Origin: an uncultured Dorea sp.
GTDB taxonomy: Bacteria; Bacillota; Clostridia; Lachnospirales; Lachnospiraceae
NCBI RefSeq assembly: GCF_934294775.1
Contig: NZ_CAKRAH010000079.1
Coordinates: forward strand, 1-9,004
Reading direction: 5' to 3'
DNA length: 9,004 nt
In this document: positions 1-5,835 of the stretch, in pieces
Layout: the number at the start of each line of letters is the position of its first letter
Numbering within the stretch: position 1 is the stretch's first letter
Program-made: the position numbers and the translations under genes
The notes under the pieces: generated by a model
The model's input: only the letters and a program-made list of their open reading frames with translations
Told to the model about the DNA's origin: nothing
Database searches by the model: none

Positions 1-645
1 AAATCCTGTCTGGAATCCCCGTTTATCTACTGCAGTAGTTACTCTGCCGTTTTTGTCATACCGGTAGGCTTCTTTCTGTCCTAATGCATCTGTTTCTTCC
101 GCCACCCGGTTATCCTGGTCATAGACTTTCTTCACAACATATCCCATCGGATCTGTTACAGATGTCACATTATAATTCTTGTCGTAACTATAACTTGTCT
201 TTCTTCCGCCCGGTTTGGTGATCTCTGTAATATTTCCTGCAGGATCATATGTATATGCGGTTATCTTCCCTAGTGGGTCTGCTTCTGCTGTCATCCTTCC
301 TGCCAGGTCATAGCTGTAGGTCTTACTCCGACCTAGTGGATCGGTTTCTTTCAGAAGATTTCCATATTTGTCATAAGTAAAGCTGGTCGTTCCATTCAAG
401 GCATTCGTAGATGACTTCTTGTTGTGTAATTTATCGTAAGTATAGGTGGTTATACTCTTTAAACTGTCGCTTTCTTTTACTATGTTGTCTGCTTTATCAT
501 ATGTAAAGTTCTTTGTATATCCCAGCGGACTTTTCATATTCTTCAGACGTCCGGCCTTATCATAACTGTATGTGTATATTCCGCCATTTGCCTGTGTCAT
601 TCTGGTGACATTTCCGTTCAGGTCAACGCTGTATCTTGTCTGATT
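1..645 (-). repeat. YD (RHS) repeat array, about nine copies
   Basis: The translated frame carries about nine tandem YD repeats with a period near 21 residues. Each has the core [YF]xYDxxxN/R, for example YSYDKAGRL, FTYDKYGNL, YTYDPAGNI and YRYDKNGRV, often followed by TDPLG-type turns. This is the signature of RHS proteins. The frame stays open to position 1, so the array continues outside the window. It has no usable start: the first ATG in frame, at 600, lies inside a repeat, and a TAG just upstream near 655 separates it from the N-terminal segments. Confidence 0.85.
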
Positions 646-959
646 GCCTTTGTCTTTCTATCTTCTTCCCTGAGTTCCAGTTTGATTAGAAAACTGATCT
701 CACCTACTGCATCTTCCATAGACGGGGCTTCCAGAAGATACTTTGCATCTTTAAGCTTCTTCCCTTTTGGATAAATATAGACCTGATTATCTTTGATGAC
801 AGAATGTGTATAGTCTCCATCTACCGGAATGATTCCAATTCTTGTCTTTCCGTTTTCAATCGTTACACCATTCTCTTCTGACATCTGCTCCGGAAGAAAA
901 ATCGCATAATCATTGGCTTTGTTCTGATAGACATCCGTTTTCTGTTTCTTTTGGTACAT
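618..959 (-). other. RHS pseudogene segment 2: N-terminal domain in the shifted frame
   Basis: This 113-codon segment has no credible start of its own: there is no ribosome binding site before the ATG at 959. It continues segment 1 after a one-base shift. It contains a region with NDYAIFLPEQM and GIIPVDGDYTHSVIKDN, which I recall as the conserved N-terminal part of RHS proteins from gut Clostridia, just before their YD repeats. That is memory of the family, not a search result. After VIKDN the sequence jumps to YIYPKGKKLKDAKYLLEAP. In the homologues I recall, a longer domain follows here, so an internal deletion is possible. The last 10 or so codons before the TGA at 618-620 are read past the second frame change. 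Confidence 0.6.
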
Positions 960-1173
960 TCTCTTCTGACTGTATTGGTTGATCCTGCTCCCCAGATGCG
1001 GAATCTTTGATTCCGGCTTCTTCTTCGGTCAATGCTTCCGGTCTGGAAAATTCTGCATTTTTCTGTGCATCTTCAATGATTTCTTTTGCCTGTACAAAGA
1101 TAGGTTCTGTCCCCTGTAGTGCAATCAGGGATGCAAGTATTAACGCTGTAACTGATTTTCGGAATCTGTTCAT
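910..1173 (-). other. RHS pseudogene segment 1: signal peptide and linker
   Basis: This 87-codon segment opens the RHS protein. Residues 2-6 are basic (NRFRK), residues 8-21 are hydrophobic, and a signal peptidase I site is plausible after VQA at residue 29, so the protein should be exported by Sec. The rest is an acidic, low-complexity linker rich in Glu, Gln and Ser. An in-frame TGA ends it at 910-912. From about 955 onward the sense homology moves to the neighbouring frame, so the last 12-15 residues before the stop are probably not real protein. An upstream GTG at 1236 extends the frame but adds a lysine-rich stretch that would spoil the signal peptide, so I reject it. Confidence 0.7.
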
Positions 1174-1244
1174 GCCTTCTTTCTCCCTCTTATTTTTTAT
1201 TTTTTCGAGGAATTCCTTCTTTTTTAAGTGCAGCACTTTTCCAC

Positions 1245-1273
1245 AACATATCAGTCTGACAAGCCAAATTCAA
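1245..1273 (-). promoter_or_regulatory. Candidate sigma-A promoter of the RHS gene
   Basis: On the minus strand TTGAAT (1268-1273) and TATGTT (1245-1250) are separated by exactly 17 bases. Each matches four of six consensus positions. Initiation would fall near 1238, leaving a leader of about 65 nt before the ATG at 1173. The -35 box touches the inverted repeat at 1271-1287. This rests on pattern matching only. Confidence 0.35.
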
Positions 1274-1287
1274 GCAAGCGTTGCTTG
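1271..1287. promoter_or_regulatory. Inverted repeat CAAGCAA-GCG-TTGCTTG
   Basis: This is a perfect 7-bp dyad with a 3-base centre that overlaps the candidate -35 box of the RHS gene, a typical position for a repressor site. On the plus strand it is followed by CCTTTTT, so it could instead be a short terminator for plus-strand transcription. No plus-strand gene is visible upstream to need one. Confidence 0.4.
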
Positions 1288-1376
1288 CCTTTTTCAAAAT
1301 ATGCGATCGAGTTACTTGCTATTGTAATAATTCCACTCATTTGTGACATATATGCGCGTCACTAAATAGTTTCCAC

Positions 1377-1441
1377 AAAAAAAAAGAGGCTTTTGAATCG
1401 AAAATTCTCTCTCAAACTTTCTAATTCAAAAACGTCTTTTT
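1377..1441. terminator. Imperfect hairpin terminator after the two-component operon, possibly bidirectional
   Basis: Arms TTTTGAAT (1391-1398) and ATTCAAAA (1424-1431) pair perfectly. Beyond two mismatches the stem extends through AGA/TCT into flanking A and T tracts, enclosing a 25-nt loop. On the minus strand the stem ends in CCTC followed by nine T residues, about 130 nt beyond the kinase stop codon. On the plus strand it ends in TCTTTTT. The large loop makes it weaker than the other terminators in the window. The rest of the 1174-1518 gap holds the candidate RHS promoter and its dyad, and a short palindrome ACCTT-CCG-AAGGT near 1478-1490. Confidence 0.5.
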
Positions 1442-1518
1442 ATAAACTCATATTATCTTTTAAAAATGCCTTTTTACACCTTCCGAAGGTCATATCAGAT
1501 GAATCTTTTCAGGCTTCT

Positions 1519-2802
1519 TTATATACTCACAACCGCCTTAAACTGATCACAGTCAATCTTTATATCAAATTCCCCATCCAGCGCTTTTGCGTATGTGCTT
1601 ACGATTGCAAGTCCCAGGCCGTTTCCTTCGCTGCTTCTTGCTTTATCGCCTCTTGCAAAGCGCTCGATAATGTCTTCTTTTTCAAAATCCATCGGATAAG
1701 CCGATGTGTTTGTGATCTCCAGGACATTTTTCTCTCCGGATCCCAGCACATCCTTTTTGTATGTCTTTACGAATACTCTGGTTCCTTTTGCCGAATATTT
1801 TAATGCGTTCTCTATCAGGTTCTGGCAGATGCGGTAGAAGTATGAATTATCGGAATATATTTCCGTATCTTCTTCTGTCAGCTGTGTCACGAATGTTAAT
1901 CCGCTGTCTTTCATCTTATCATCCATATCTGCAAATATCTGTTCTATCAGCCGGTTGAGTTCAAACTTTTCTTTGTGCAGTTCTATGTTGCCACTGCTTG
2001 CTTTTGCAAGAGAGAACAGGCTGTTGATCATCTCTCCAAGTTTCTCTGCCCTGGATGAAATTACATCCACATAGTCTTTGACGACATCGCTTAATTCTTC
2101 CTTCTTAATAAGCTCCAGATAACCCACGATCGAAGTCAGCGGAGTCTTCAGGTCATGCGATACATTTGTGATCAGATCCACTCTTAACTGATCGCTTCTT
2201 GATACCTTATCCAGACTTTTCTTCTCAATCTCAAGCGCCTGTTCGAGACGTTTCTGGAAGAAGCTTTCTGTGCGTTCCATAATCTGATCTAATTCTTTGT
2301 TCCAGAATTTTCTTATGATCCAAAGGCAGCATATATATTCAATAAATACACTGATGACCACGACATATCCCAGTGCATAATTCCATCCCCACTGTGAATT
2401 AACACTAATCTGCCACAGATAGACAGCTGCTATTGCCAGTTCTGCTGCAAATATATTGCGGAAATGTTTTTCGGATTCCTTTGATTTTTCTTTCCATCTC
2501 TGATAATAGATACTGTCGGCTGTCTCCTGTTCTGCTCCTGCTTCCGGCATATCTTCCGTCCAGAACCGGTACCGAAAGCCTATATATCTGCGCAGCAAAA
2601 GACAGATTCCCGGCTGTAGAAGTACATTTGCTATTCCTCCTATCCTCCATACTGCCCATGTGCTGTAATAGTATCTGTCTACTATCATTATAAAGAATAA
2701 GAAACTTCCCACAATACACAACAGCATTCCGATGATACAGTCATAATATTTTTTCAGAAAGCTTTTTATTATTCTAATCATATTTTTCCATTTTGTATCC
2801 AA
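1519..2802 (-). CDS. Sensor histidine kinase, VanS-like
   Basis: This membrane sensor kinase should autophosphorylate and pass phosphate to the response regulator encoded just before it. The 427 residues show two hydrophobic pairs (about 22-41 and 54-70; 117-133 and 142-164), suggesting up to four membrane segments. A signalling helix follows, then the HisKA motif SHDLKTPLTS with phospho-acceptor His216, the N box ENALKYS (Asn332 in QNLIEN), and the G2 box EGNGLGL (392-398). The G1 region reads ITNTSAYP (363-370), so the usual Asp-x-Gly is replaced by Asn-Thr-Ser; related Firmicutes kinases have similar forms. The listed start is TTG at 2802, 29 nt inside the regulator gene, with AAAGGTGG about 9 nt upstream. 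An ATG at 2781 (MIRIIKS) overlaps the regulator stop by 8 nt and is equally possible. Either way the two genes look translationally coupled. The ligand is unknown and no obvious target operon adjoins. Confidence 0.9.
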   Translation of the reverse strand: MDTKWKNMIRIIKSFLKKYYDCIIGMLLCIVGSFLFFIMIVDRYYYSTWAVWRIGGIANVLLQPGICLLLRRYIGFRYRFWTEDMPEAGAEQETADSIYYQRWKEKSKESEKHFRNIFAAELAIAAVYLWQISVNSQWGWNYALGYVVVISVFIEYICCLWIIRKFWNKELDQIMERTESFFQKRLEQALEIEKKSLDKVSRSDQLRVDLITNVSHDLKTPLTSIVGYLELIKKEELSDVVKDYVDVISSRAEKLGEMINSLFSLAKASSGNIELHKEKFELNRLIEQIFADMDDKMKDSGLTFVTQLTEEDTEIYSDNSYFYRICQNLIENALKYSAKGTRVFVKTYKKDVLGSGEKNVLEITNTSAYPMDFEKEDIIERFARGDKARSSEGNGLGLAIVSTYAKALDGEFDIKIDCDQFKAVVSI

Positions 2803-3487
2803 TCCCCCACACCACCTTTACATATCTTGGTTTCTTTGCATCAATCTCTATTTTTTCGCGGATATGGCGGATATGTACCATTACCGTATTTTCAACCGTG
2901 TAGTCAGCTGTTTCCTGCCATACATTTTCATAGATCTGTTCTGCCGGAAAGACCTGCCCCGGATGGCTCATTAAAAGTTCCAGAATCTTATATTCTGTTG
3001 CAGTCAGATGTACCTCTTCACCTTCTACGAATATCACCCGCTGTTTTTTATCCAGCATCAGTCCGCCGTTGACGATCTTATCCGGATCTTTCTTTTTTGC
3101 CGGTTCTTCACCGCCCCAGGCTCTGTATCTTCTAAGGTGTGCTTTTACTCTGGCGATCAACTCTGCCGGATTATATGGTTTTTCGATATAGTCATCTGCC
3201 CCCAGCGTAAGTCCCGATACCTTATCACTTTCCTCTGTCTTCGCCGACAGGATAATGACCGGGATCCGGCTTTTTTCTCTTAGTTTCATAAGTGCTGATA
3301 ATCCGTTCATTCTCGGCATCATTACATCCAGAAGAATCAGATCTACATGCTCTCTTTCCATAATATCCAGTGCTTCCATGCCATCATAGGCCTTCAGCGT
3401 CTCATATCCTTCATACTTTAATAACTCACTGATGGAGTAGACGATTTCTTTATTGTCGTCCACGACCAGGATTTTCTCTGTCTCCAT
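2774..3487 (-). CDS. OmpR/VanR-family response regulator
   Basis: This is a cytoplasmic DNA-binding regulator, 237 residues from the ATG at 3487, close to the usual 225-235. The receiver domain (about 4-120) has the acidic pair Asp10-Asp11, phospho-acceptor Asp54 in LILLDVMMP, the Ser81 switch position and Lys103 in IEKPYNPAEL. The C-terminal part (about 138-237) is a winged-helix Trans_reg_C domain with LTATEYKILELL, the recognition-helix region VENTVMVHIRHIREKI and the closing VWGIGYKME. The frame also opens at a TTG at 3541, but ATG at 3487 begins the domain directly (METEKILVVDDN) and has AGAGGGGG about 12 nt upstream, so I prefer it. It heads a two-gene unit with the kinase at 1519-2802. 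Dyads at 3514-3541 and 3652-3669 lie upstream and could serve autoregulation. Confidence 0.93.
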   Translation of the reverse strand: METEKILVVDDNKEIVYSISELLKYEGYETLKAYDGMEALDIMEREHVDLILLDVMMPRMNGLSALMKLREKSRIPVIILSAKTEESDKVSGLTLGADDYIEKPYNPAELIARVKAHLRRYRAWGGEEPAKKKDPDKIVNGGLMLDKKQRVIFVEGEEVHLTATEYKILELLMSHPGQVFPAEQIYENVWQETADYTVENTVMVHIRHIREKIEIDAKKPRYVKVVWGIGYKMEKYD

Positions 3488-3513
3488 CTTCCCAGGTTTC
3501 CCCCTCTCTTCTT

Positions 3514-3541
3514 TTGTACACCCACCAATCTTCGTGTACAA
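3514..3541. promoter_or_regulatory. Dyad TTGTACAC-N12-GTGTACAA before the response regulator
   Basis: Perfect 8-bp arms (3514-3521 and 3534-3541) flank a 12-base centre, 27-54 nt upstream of the regulator ATG. Each arm contains the palindrome TGTACA, and the two copies are exactly 20 bp apart, so the site can also be read as two repeats on the same DNA face. OmpR-type regulators usually bind such pairs as dimers. In RNA it would form an 8-bp hairpin just before the ribosome binding site. Low-quality -10-like sequence (TATATATT, about 3545-3554) lies just upstream, but I find no good -35 box. Confidence 0.5.
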
Positions 3542-3651
3542 TCACAATATATATGGAACGTTTTAAAAATTTCCCGATGTAAATCTTAAAAATTTCTTAC
3601 GATAAATCAGTTTACTACATATGCCGCAAACTTGCCACCGGCAACTTTTCT

Positions 3652-3669
3652 TGTATACTTTGGTATACA
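3652..3669. promoter_or_regulatory. Dyad TGTATAC-TTTG-GTATACA upstream of the two-component operon
   Basis: A perfect 7-bp dyad with a 4-base centre, 18 bp overall, lies between the exporter terminator and the response regulator gene. It is the size of a dimeric repressor operator. A partial copy, TTGCATACTTTGATCT (3695-3710), repeats its left side 44 bp away. Its arms resemble those of the site at 3514-3541 (TTGTATAC against TTGTACAC). The regulator that binds it is unknown. Confidence 0.4.
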
Positions 3670-3710
3670 CAGAACCTGACACTGGCTGTTTCTCTTGCAT
3701 ACTTTGATCT

Positions 3711-3740
3711 AAAAAAGGACAACCCGTTTCCAGATTGTCC
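3711..3740 (-). terminator. Rho-independent terminator of the EamA exporter gene
   Basis: On the minus strand GGACAATCTG-GAAA-CGGGTTGTCC forms a 10-bp stem (with two G-U pairs) closed by a GAAA tetraloop and followed directly by six T residues. It begins 7 nt after the exporter stop codon. This is the clearest terminator in the window and it separates the exporter from the two-component operon. Confidence 0.9.
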
Positions 3741-3746
3741 CCATAC

Positions 3747-4622
3747 CTAGTCATCATCACTATGCAACGAAGAATAGAATGCAATTCCAAGTATCACGGC
3801 TCCTCCGACCAGTTCGCGGATCGTCGGAACTTCTCTTAAGAACAGCAGTGCAAATACGATTCCATACACAGTCTCCATTCCTGAGATGATTCCCGCTGTC
3901 TGTGCCTTTACACCCTTTTGCGCCGTTACGTATAAAGAATATGCGATCGCCGTACATAAAAATCCTATCGTCGCAACTCCTGCAAAGTCAACCGGTCTCC
4001 AGGCTGCCTTTACCAGTACCAGCGCCGGAAGCAGTGCGATTGCTGCTGTTCCCTGCTCGTACAGACAGATGGTGCGGCCTTTATATCTGCTTGAAAAATA
4101 CCGGTTCGATAAAGTCATCACTGCGTAGGTAAAGCTTGCAAGCATTCCCCATAAAATTCCGACTGTCACCTTATTTTCCACTGAAAATTCCGGGATTGTA
4201 ATCAATACTCCCAGCAGAAGAATTAGCGCATTTAATATATTCTTTCCACGGATCTTCTCATGAAAGAGCAAAGGTTCCAGAAACGTCAGGAATAACGGGA
4301 ACGTGGAAAATGTAATCGTTCCAATTGCTACTGACGATGTCTGTATCGACTGAAAGAAGCTTGACCAGTGGATTGCCATTACCAATCCCGTCATGATCAT
4401 AAGTCCATAGTCTTTCTTACAGTTCAGCGTCAGTTTATCTTTACAGAACAGCGAAATAAGCAATAGCAATAACGAAGAACAGATCACTCTTCCCATTGCC
4501 ACCTGTACCGCCGGTACCTGCACATACTGTCCGATGACTCCCGAAAAGCTGAAGCACATAACCGCAATATGCAGCAGTATGACATTTTTTCTTGTATCTT
4601 TATTCATAGATTTCTCACTCAT
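3747..4622 (-). CDS. EamA-family (DMT superfamily) transporter
   Basis: This inner-membrane permease of the drug/metabolite transporter superfamily usually exports amino acids or other small metabolites; the substrate cannot be read from the sequence. The 291 residues match the family length and form about ten membrane helices in two EamA repeats (about 13-145 and 153-286). The first repeat ends with the family's conserved Glu-Pro motif (LEPLLFHEKI, Glu116-Pro117) before its last helix. In the second repeat the matching position reads GMETVYG (Glu250 kept, Pro replaced by Thr), then LLFLREVP. The start is ATG at 4622; ATG at 4607 (residue 6) is an alternative. GGAGGG lies about 15 nt before the first ATG, a long spacing. 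A leader with two dyads precedes it, and a strong terminator at 3711-3740 ends it. Such exporters are often controlled by an adjacent LysR-type regulator, and here only LysR remnants lie upstream. Confidence 0.92.
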   Translation of the reverse strand: MSEKSMNKDTRKNVILLHIAVMCFSFSGVIGQYVQVPAVQVAMGRVICSSLLLLLISLFCKDKLTLNCKKDYGLMIMTGLVMAIHWSSFFQSIQTSSVAIGTITFSTFPLFLTFLEPLLFHEKIRGKNILNALILLLGVLITIPEFSVENKVTVGILWGMLASFTYAVMTLSNRYFSSRYKGRTICLYEQGTAAIALLPALVLVKAAWRPVDFAGVATIGFLCTAIAYSLYVTAQKGVKAQTAGIISGMETVYGIVFALLFLREVPTIRELVGGAVILGIAFYSSLHSDDD

Positions 4623-4723
4623 ATTTTTTCTGCTTTTCCCTCCCGTATCTTATATACTCTTCAGACTTTTTATCTCTTATTTTTACAAAGCCCTTTTCCG
4701 AATACATTTTTCATCCTCTATCA

Positions 4724-4748
4724 GTAATATTTCTGATTTCTATATTAC
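4724..4748. promoter_or_regulatory. Dyad GTAATAT-N11-ATATTAC in the EamA leader, LysR-box-like
   Basis: Perfect 7-bp arms (4724-4730 and 4742-4748) surround an 11-base centre. The arrangement fits the T-N11-A form typical of LysR-type regulator sites, with T at 4730 and A at 4742. It lies about 100 nt upstream of the exporter ATG. The presence of two LysR fragments nearby makes a LysR operator plausible but does not prove it. Confidence 0.45.
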
Positions 4749-4758
4749 CGATATAGAA
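4738..4758. promoter_or_regulatory. Overlapping dyad TTCTATAT-N5-ATATAGAA in the EamA leader
   Basis: This second dyad, with perfect 8-bp arms (4738-4745 and 4751-4758), shares bases 4742-4745 with the arm of the dyad at 4724-4748. As DNA, two dimeric proteins could compete here. As RNA, the two hairpins could not form together. The local sequence is AT-rich, which raises the chance of accidental dyads, but the two arm lengths together are above what I would expect. Confidence 0.4.
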
Positions 4759-4762
4759 CATA

Positions 4763-4795
4763 AGTATAGCATATTCTTCACACACTATGATACAA
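4763..4795 (-). promoter_or_regulatory. Candidate promoter for the EamA gene
   Basis: On the minus strand TTGTAT (4790-4795) is followed after 16 bases by TATGCT (4768-4773), and after 21 bases by TATACT (4763-4768). Either could act as a -10 box. Transcription would begin near 4755-4760, within or just before the two dyads, giving a leader of about 135 nt. I see no terminator between the acetyltransferase and this point, so read-through is also possible. Confidence 0.35.
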
Positions 4796-4815
4796 GAAAT
4801 CTATCTTTATGAGCT

Positions 4816-5418
4816 TTAATTGATTTTTTCAATCTTTTTCAGCCGTTCTATCTCAGCTTCATCAATCTCACGCAGTACCTTACATGGATTTCCCACTGCT
4901 ACAACGTCCGATGGAATATCTTTTGTAACGATGCTTCCTGCTCCAATCACGGCATTATCTCCTATATGAACTCCCTGCACTATAACAGCACCCGCCCCGA
5001 TCCAGCAGTTTCTTCCTATCCTGATACTCTTATTATACTGATACCCCTGCCTGCGAAGTTCCGGCAACAGTGGATGCCCAGCCGTAGCAATTGTTACATT
5101 TGGCCCGATCATCGTATAATCCCCTACATAAATATGTGTATCATCCACCAATGTCAGATTAAAGTTCGCATATACATTCTTTCCAAAATGTACATGCTTC
5201 CCTCCAAAATTCGCATGAAGCGGCGGCTCTATATAGCAATCTGTTCCGATCTCTGCGAACATTTTCTTTAATAATTCCTGTCTCTTTTCCTGCTCTTTCG
5301 GTCTTGTTGCATTGTAATCATATAATAGTTCCAGGCAGTCGAACTGTTCTTTTATAATCTCCTCATCTCCTGGAAGATATAACTCTCCTGTGTGCATCTT
5401 TTCTTTCATTGTACTCAT
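4816..5418 (-). CDS. Sugar O-acetyltransferase, LacA/Maa type (left-handed beta-helix)
   Basis: This cytoplasmic enzyme transfers acetyl from acetyl-CoA to a sugar hydroxyl (maltose, galactoside or related acceptor; the exact acceptor is unknown). The 200 residues are close to LacA (203). The N-terminal helical MAT domain (about 5-58) includes the typical LYDYNATRPKE. Left-handed beta-helix hexapeptide repeats follow (about 75-180), with YANFNLTLVDD containing Asn85, ATAGHP with catalytic His115, and the closing NAVIGAGSIVTKDIP and VGNPCKVLREI. Asn85 and His115 fall at the same numbers as in E. coli LacA. The start ATG at 5418 overlaps the TGA of the LysR remnant as ATGA, so translation is probably coupled; ATG at residue 4 is an alternative. 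No terminator is seen after it before the exporter leader. Confidence 0.93.
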   Translation of the reverse strand: MSTMKEKMHTGELYLPGDEEIIKEQFDCLELLYDYNATRPKEQEKRQELLKKMFAEIGTDCYIEPPLHANFGGKHVHFGKNVYANFNLTLVDDTHIYVGDYTMIGPNVTIATAGHPLLPELRRQGYQYNKSIRIGRNCWIGAGAVIVQGVHIGDNAVIGAGSIVTKDIPSDVVAVGNPCKVLREIDEAEIERLKKIEKIN

Positions 5419-5660
5419 AATATTTCTTCTGACCTCTCTTTCCTAATATTCCATACTGTTTTCACTTTTCCATTTTCCCCTTTCTCATTCAGTGTGATCT
5501 TATTTTTTCCCCTGTTGAACAAAGTTACGCCAAATTCTTCTTCTACATGCTGCATGGTTCTGGTAATCGTTGGCTGGGAGATATTCAGAACTTCGGCTGT
5601 TCTGGATAGTGTCCCATACTTTGCAAATGCTGTGAACTGTTCCAGTTCATTTAGATTCAT
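5415..5660 (-). pseudogene. LysR-type regulator, N-terminal DNA-binding domain only
   Basis: From ATG at 5660 the 81 residues begin with a normal LysR winged helix-turn-helix: MNLNELEQFTAFAKYGTLSR, then AEVLNISQPTITRTMQHVEEEFG and LFNRGKNKITLNEKGE. Full-length members have about 290-310 residues. Here the linker and the whole effector-binding domain are missing, and a charged tail (KVKTVWNIRKERSEEIL) leads into the ATGA overlap with the acetyltransferase gene. AGGAAGG lies about 7 nt before the ATG at 5660 (an adjacent ATG at 5663 is too close), and a plausible promoter precedes it, so it is probably still expressed. It could bind DNA as a small domain or serve only to couple translation. I call it a truncated gene; its own dimerisation helix is largely lost. 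Confidence 0.75.
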
Positions 5661-5710
5661 CATATCCCTTCCTCTTTCTTTTATTTTTCTTTGTTCTTAT
5701 CTTACTATTC

Positions 5711-5740
5711 ATTTTATGAAATCTGCTTTTCTTAAGTAAA
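5711..5740 (-). promoter_or_regulatory. Candidate promoter of the LysR remnant and acetyltransferase unit
   Basis: On the minus strand TTTACT (5735-5740) and TAAAAT (5711-5716) are 18 bases apart, matching four and five of six consensus positions. It sits directly after the terminator at 5744-5784 and about 50 nt before the ATG at 5660, as expected for the start of a new transcription unit. Confidence 0.45.
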
Positions 5741-5743
5741 AAT

Positions 5744-5784
5744 CCCTGTAGAAATGTACTGTATGCACTTAGATTTCTACAGGG
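5744..5784. terminator. Long-stem hairpin terminator between the two LysR fragments
   Basis: CCCTGTAGAAAT (5744-5755) and ATTTCTACAGGG (5773-5784) make a perfect 12-bp stem with a 17-nt loop. On the minus strand it is followed by ATTTTTAC, and on the plus strand by TTATTTTGTTTCTTT, so it could stop transcription in either direction. It lies about 50 nt after the stop codon of the LysR C-terminal fragment. Confidence 0.75.
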
Positions 5785-5835
5785 TTATTTTGTTTCTTTA
5801 TCATCTTTATACTATTGCTTCCATGCTTTTCTGAG

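Larger units (their letters stand above)
1..1173 (-). pseudogene. RHS/YD-repeat secreted protein, frame-broken and cut by the window edge
   Basis: This is a secreted or surface RHS-type protein. Such proteins build a large beta-shell from YD repeats, often around a variable C-terminal toxin or adhesin module, which here would lie beyond position 1. Three segments can be read: a signal peptide and acidic linker (1173 to about 955), a middle N-terminal domain (about 955 to 645), and YD repeats (about 645 to 1). The first and third share one reading frame; the middle is read one base over. In the outer frame a TGA stops translation at 910-912 and a TAG stands just upstream of the repeats, near 655. 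One extra base near 938-952, where there are two 4-base homopolymer runs, and one missing base near 630-655 would restore a continuous product. The start is ATG at 1173, with a purine-rich GAGGGAG about 10 nt upstream. It is likely a decayed gene; sequencing error in homopolymers is the alternative. Confidence 0.75.

Noticed and set aside
618..959. Programmed ribosomal frameshift in the RHS gene.
   Set aside because: Two shifts in opposite directions would be needed, and I see no slippery heptamer with a following pseudoknot. Mutation or sequencing error is simpler.
1393..1803. Plus-strand 136-codon open frame over the kinase 3' end.
   Set aside because: Mostly antisense of the histidine kinase, and its start lies in the terminator arm. 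No domain character.
2405..2719. Minus-strand 104-codon frame inside the kinase gene.
   Set aside because: It is an alternative frame of a gene whose own frame has clear kinase motifs and membrane segments.
3541..3746. Riboswitch or T-box leader before the two-component operon.
   Set aside because: The region has only short dyads and hairpins. I recognise no conserved riboswitch core or T-box sequence, and there is no terminator between it and the regulator start.
3563..3790. Minus-strand 75-codon open frame between the exporter and the response regulator.
   Set aside because: It overlaps the exporter's 3' end in another frame, runs through the strong terminator at 3711-3740 and the dyad at 3652-3669, and shows no recognisable domain.
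4534..4812. Plus-strand 92-codon open frame with hydrophobic sequence across the exporter start and leader.
   Set aside because: Its first part is the antisense of the exporter gene and the rest is AT-rich leader, which gives phenylalanine- and isoleucine-rich translations by chance. No good ribosome binding site.
5744..5784. Long perfect hairpin as a repeat element or the terminal repeat of a small mobile element.
   Set aside because: There is only one copy in the window, it is placed right after a coding end, and T-rich tails follow the stem on both strands, all of which fit a terminator.
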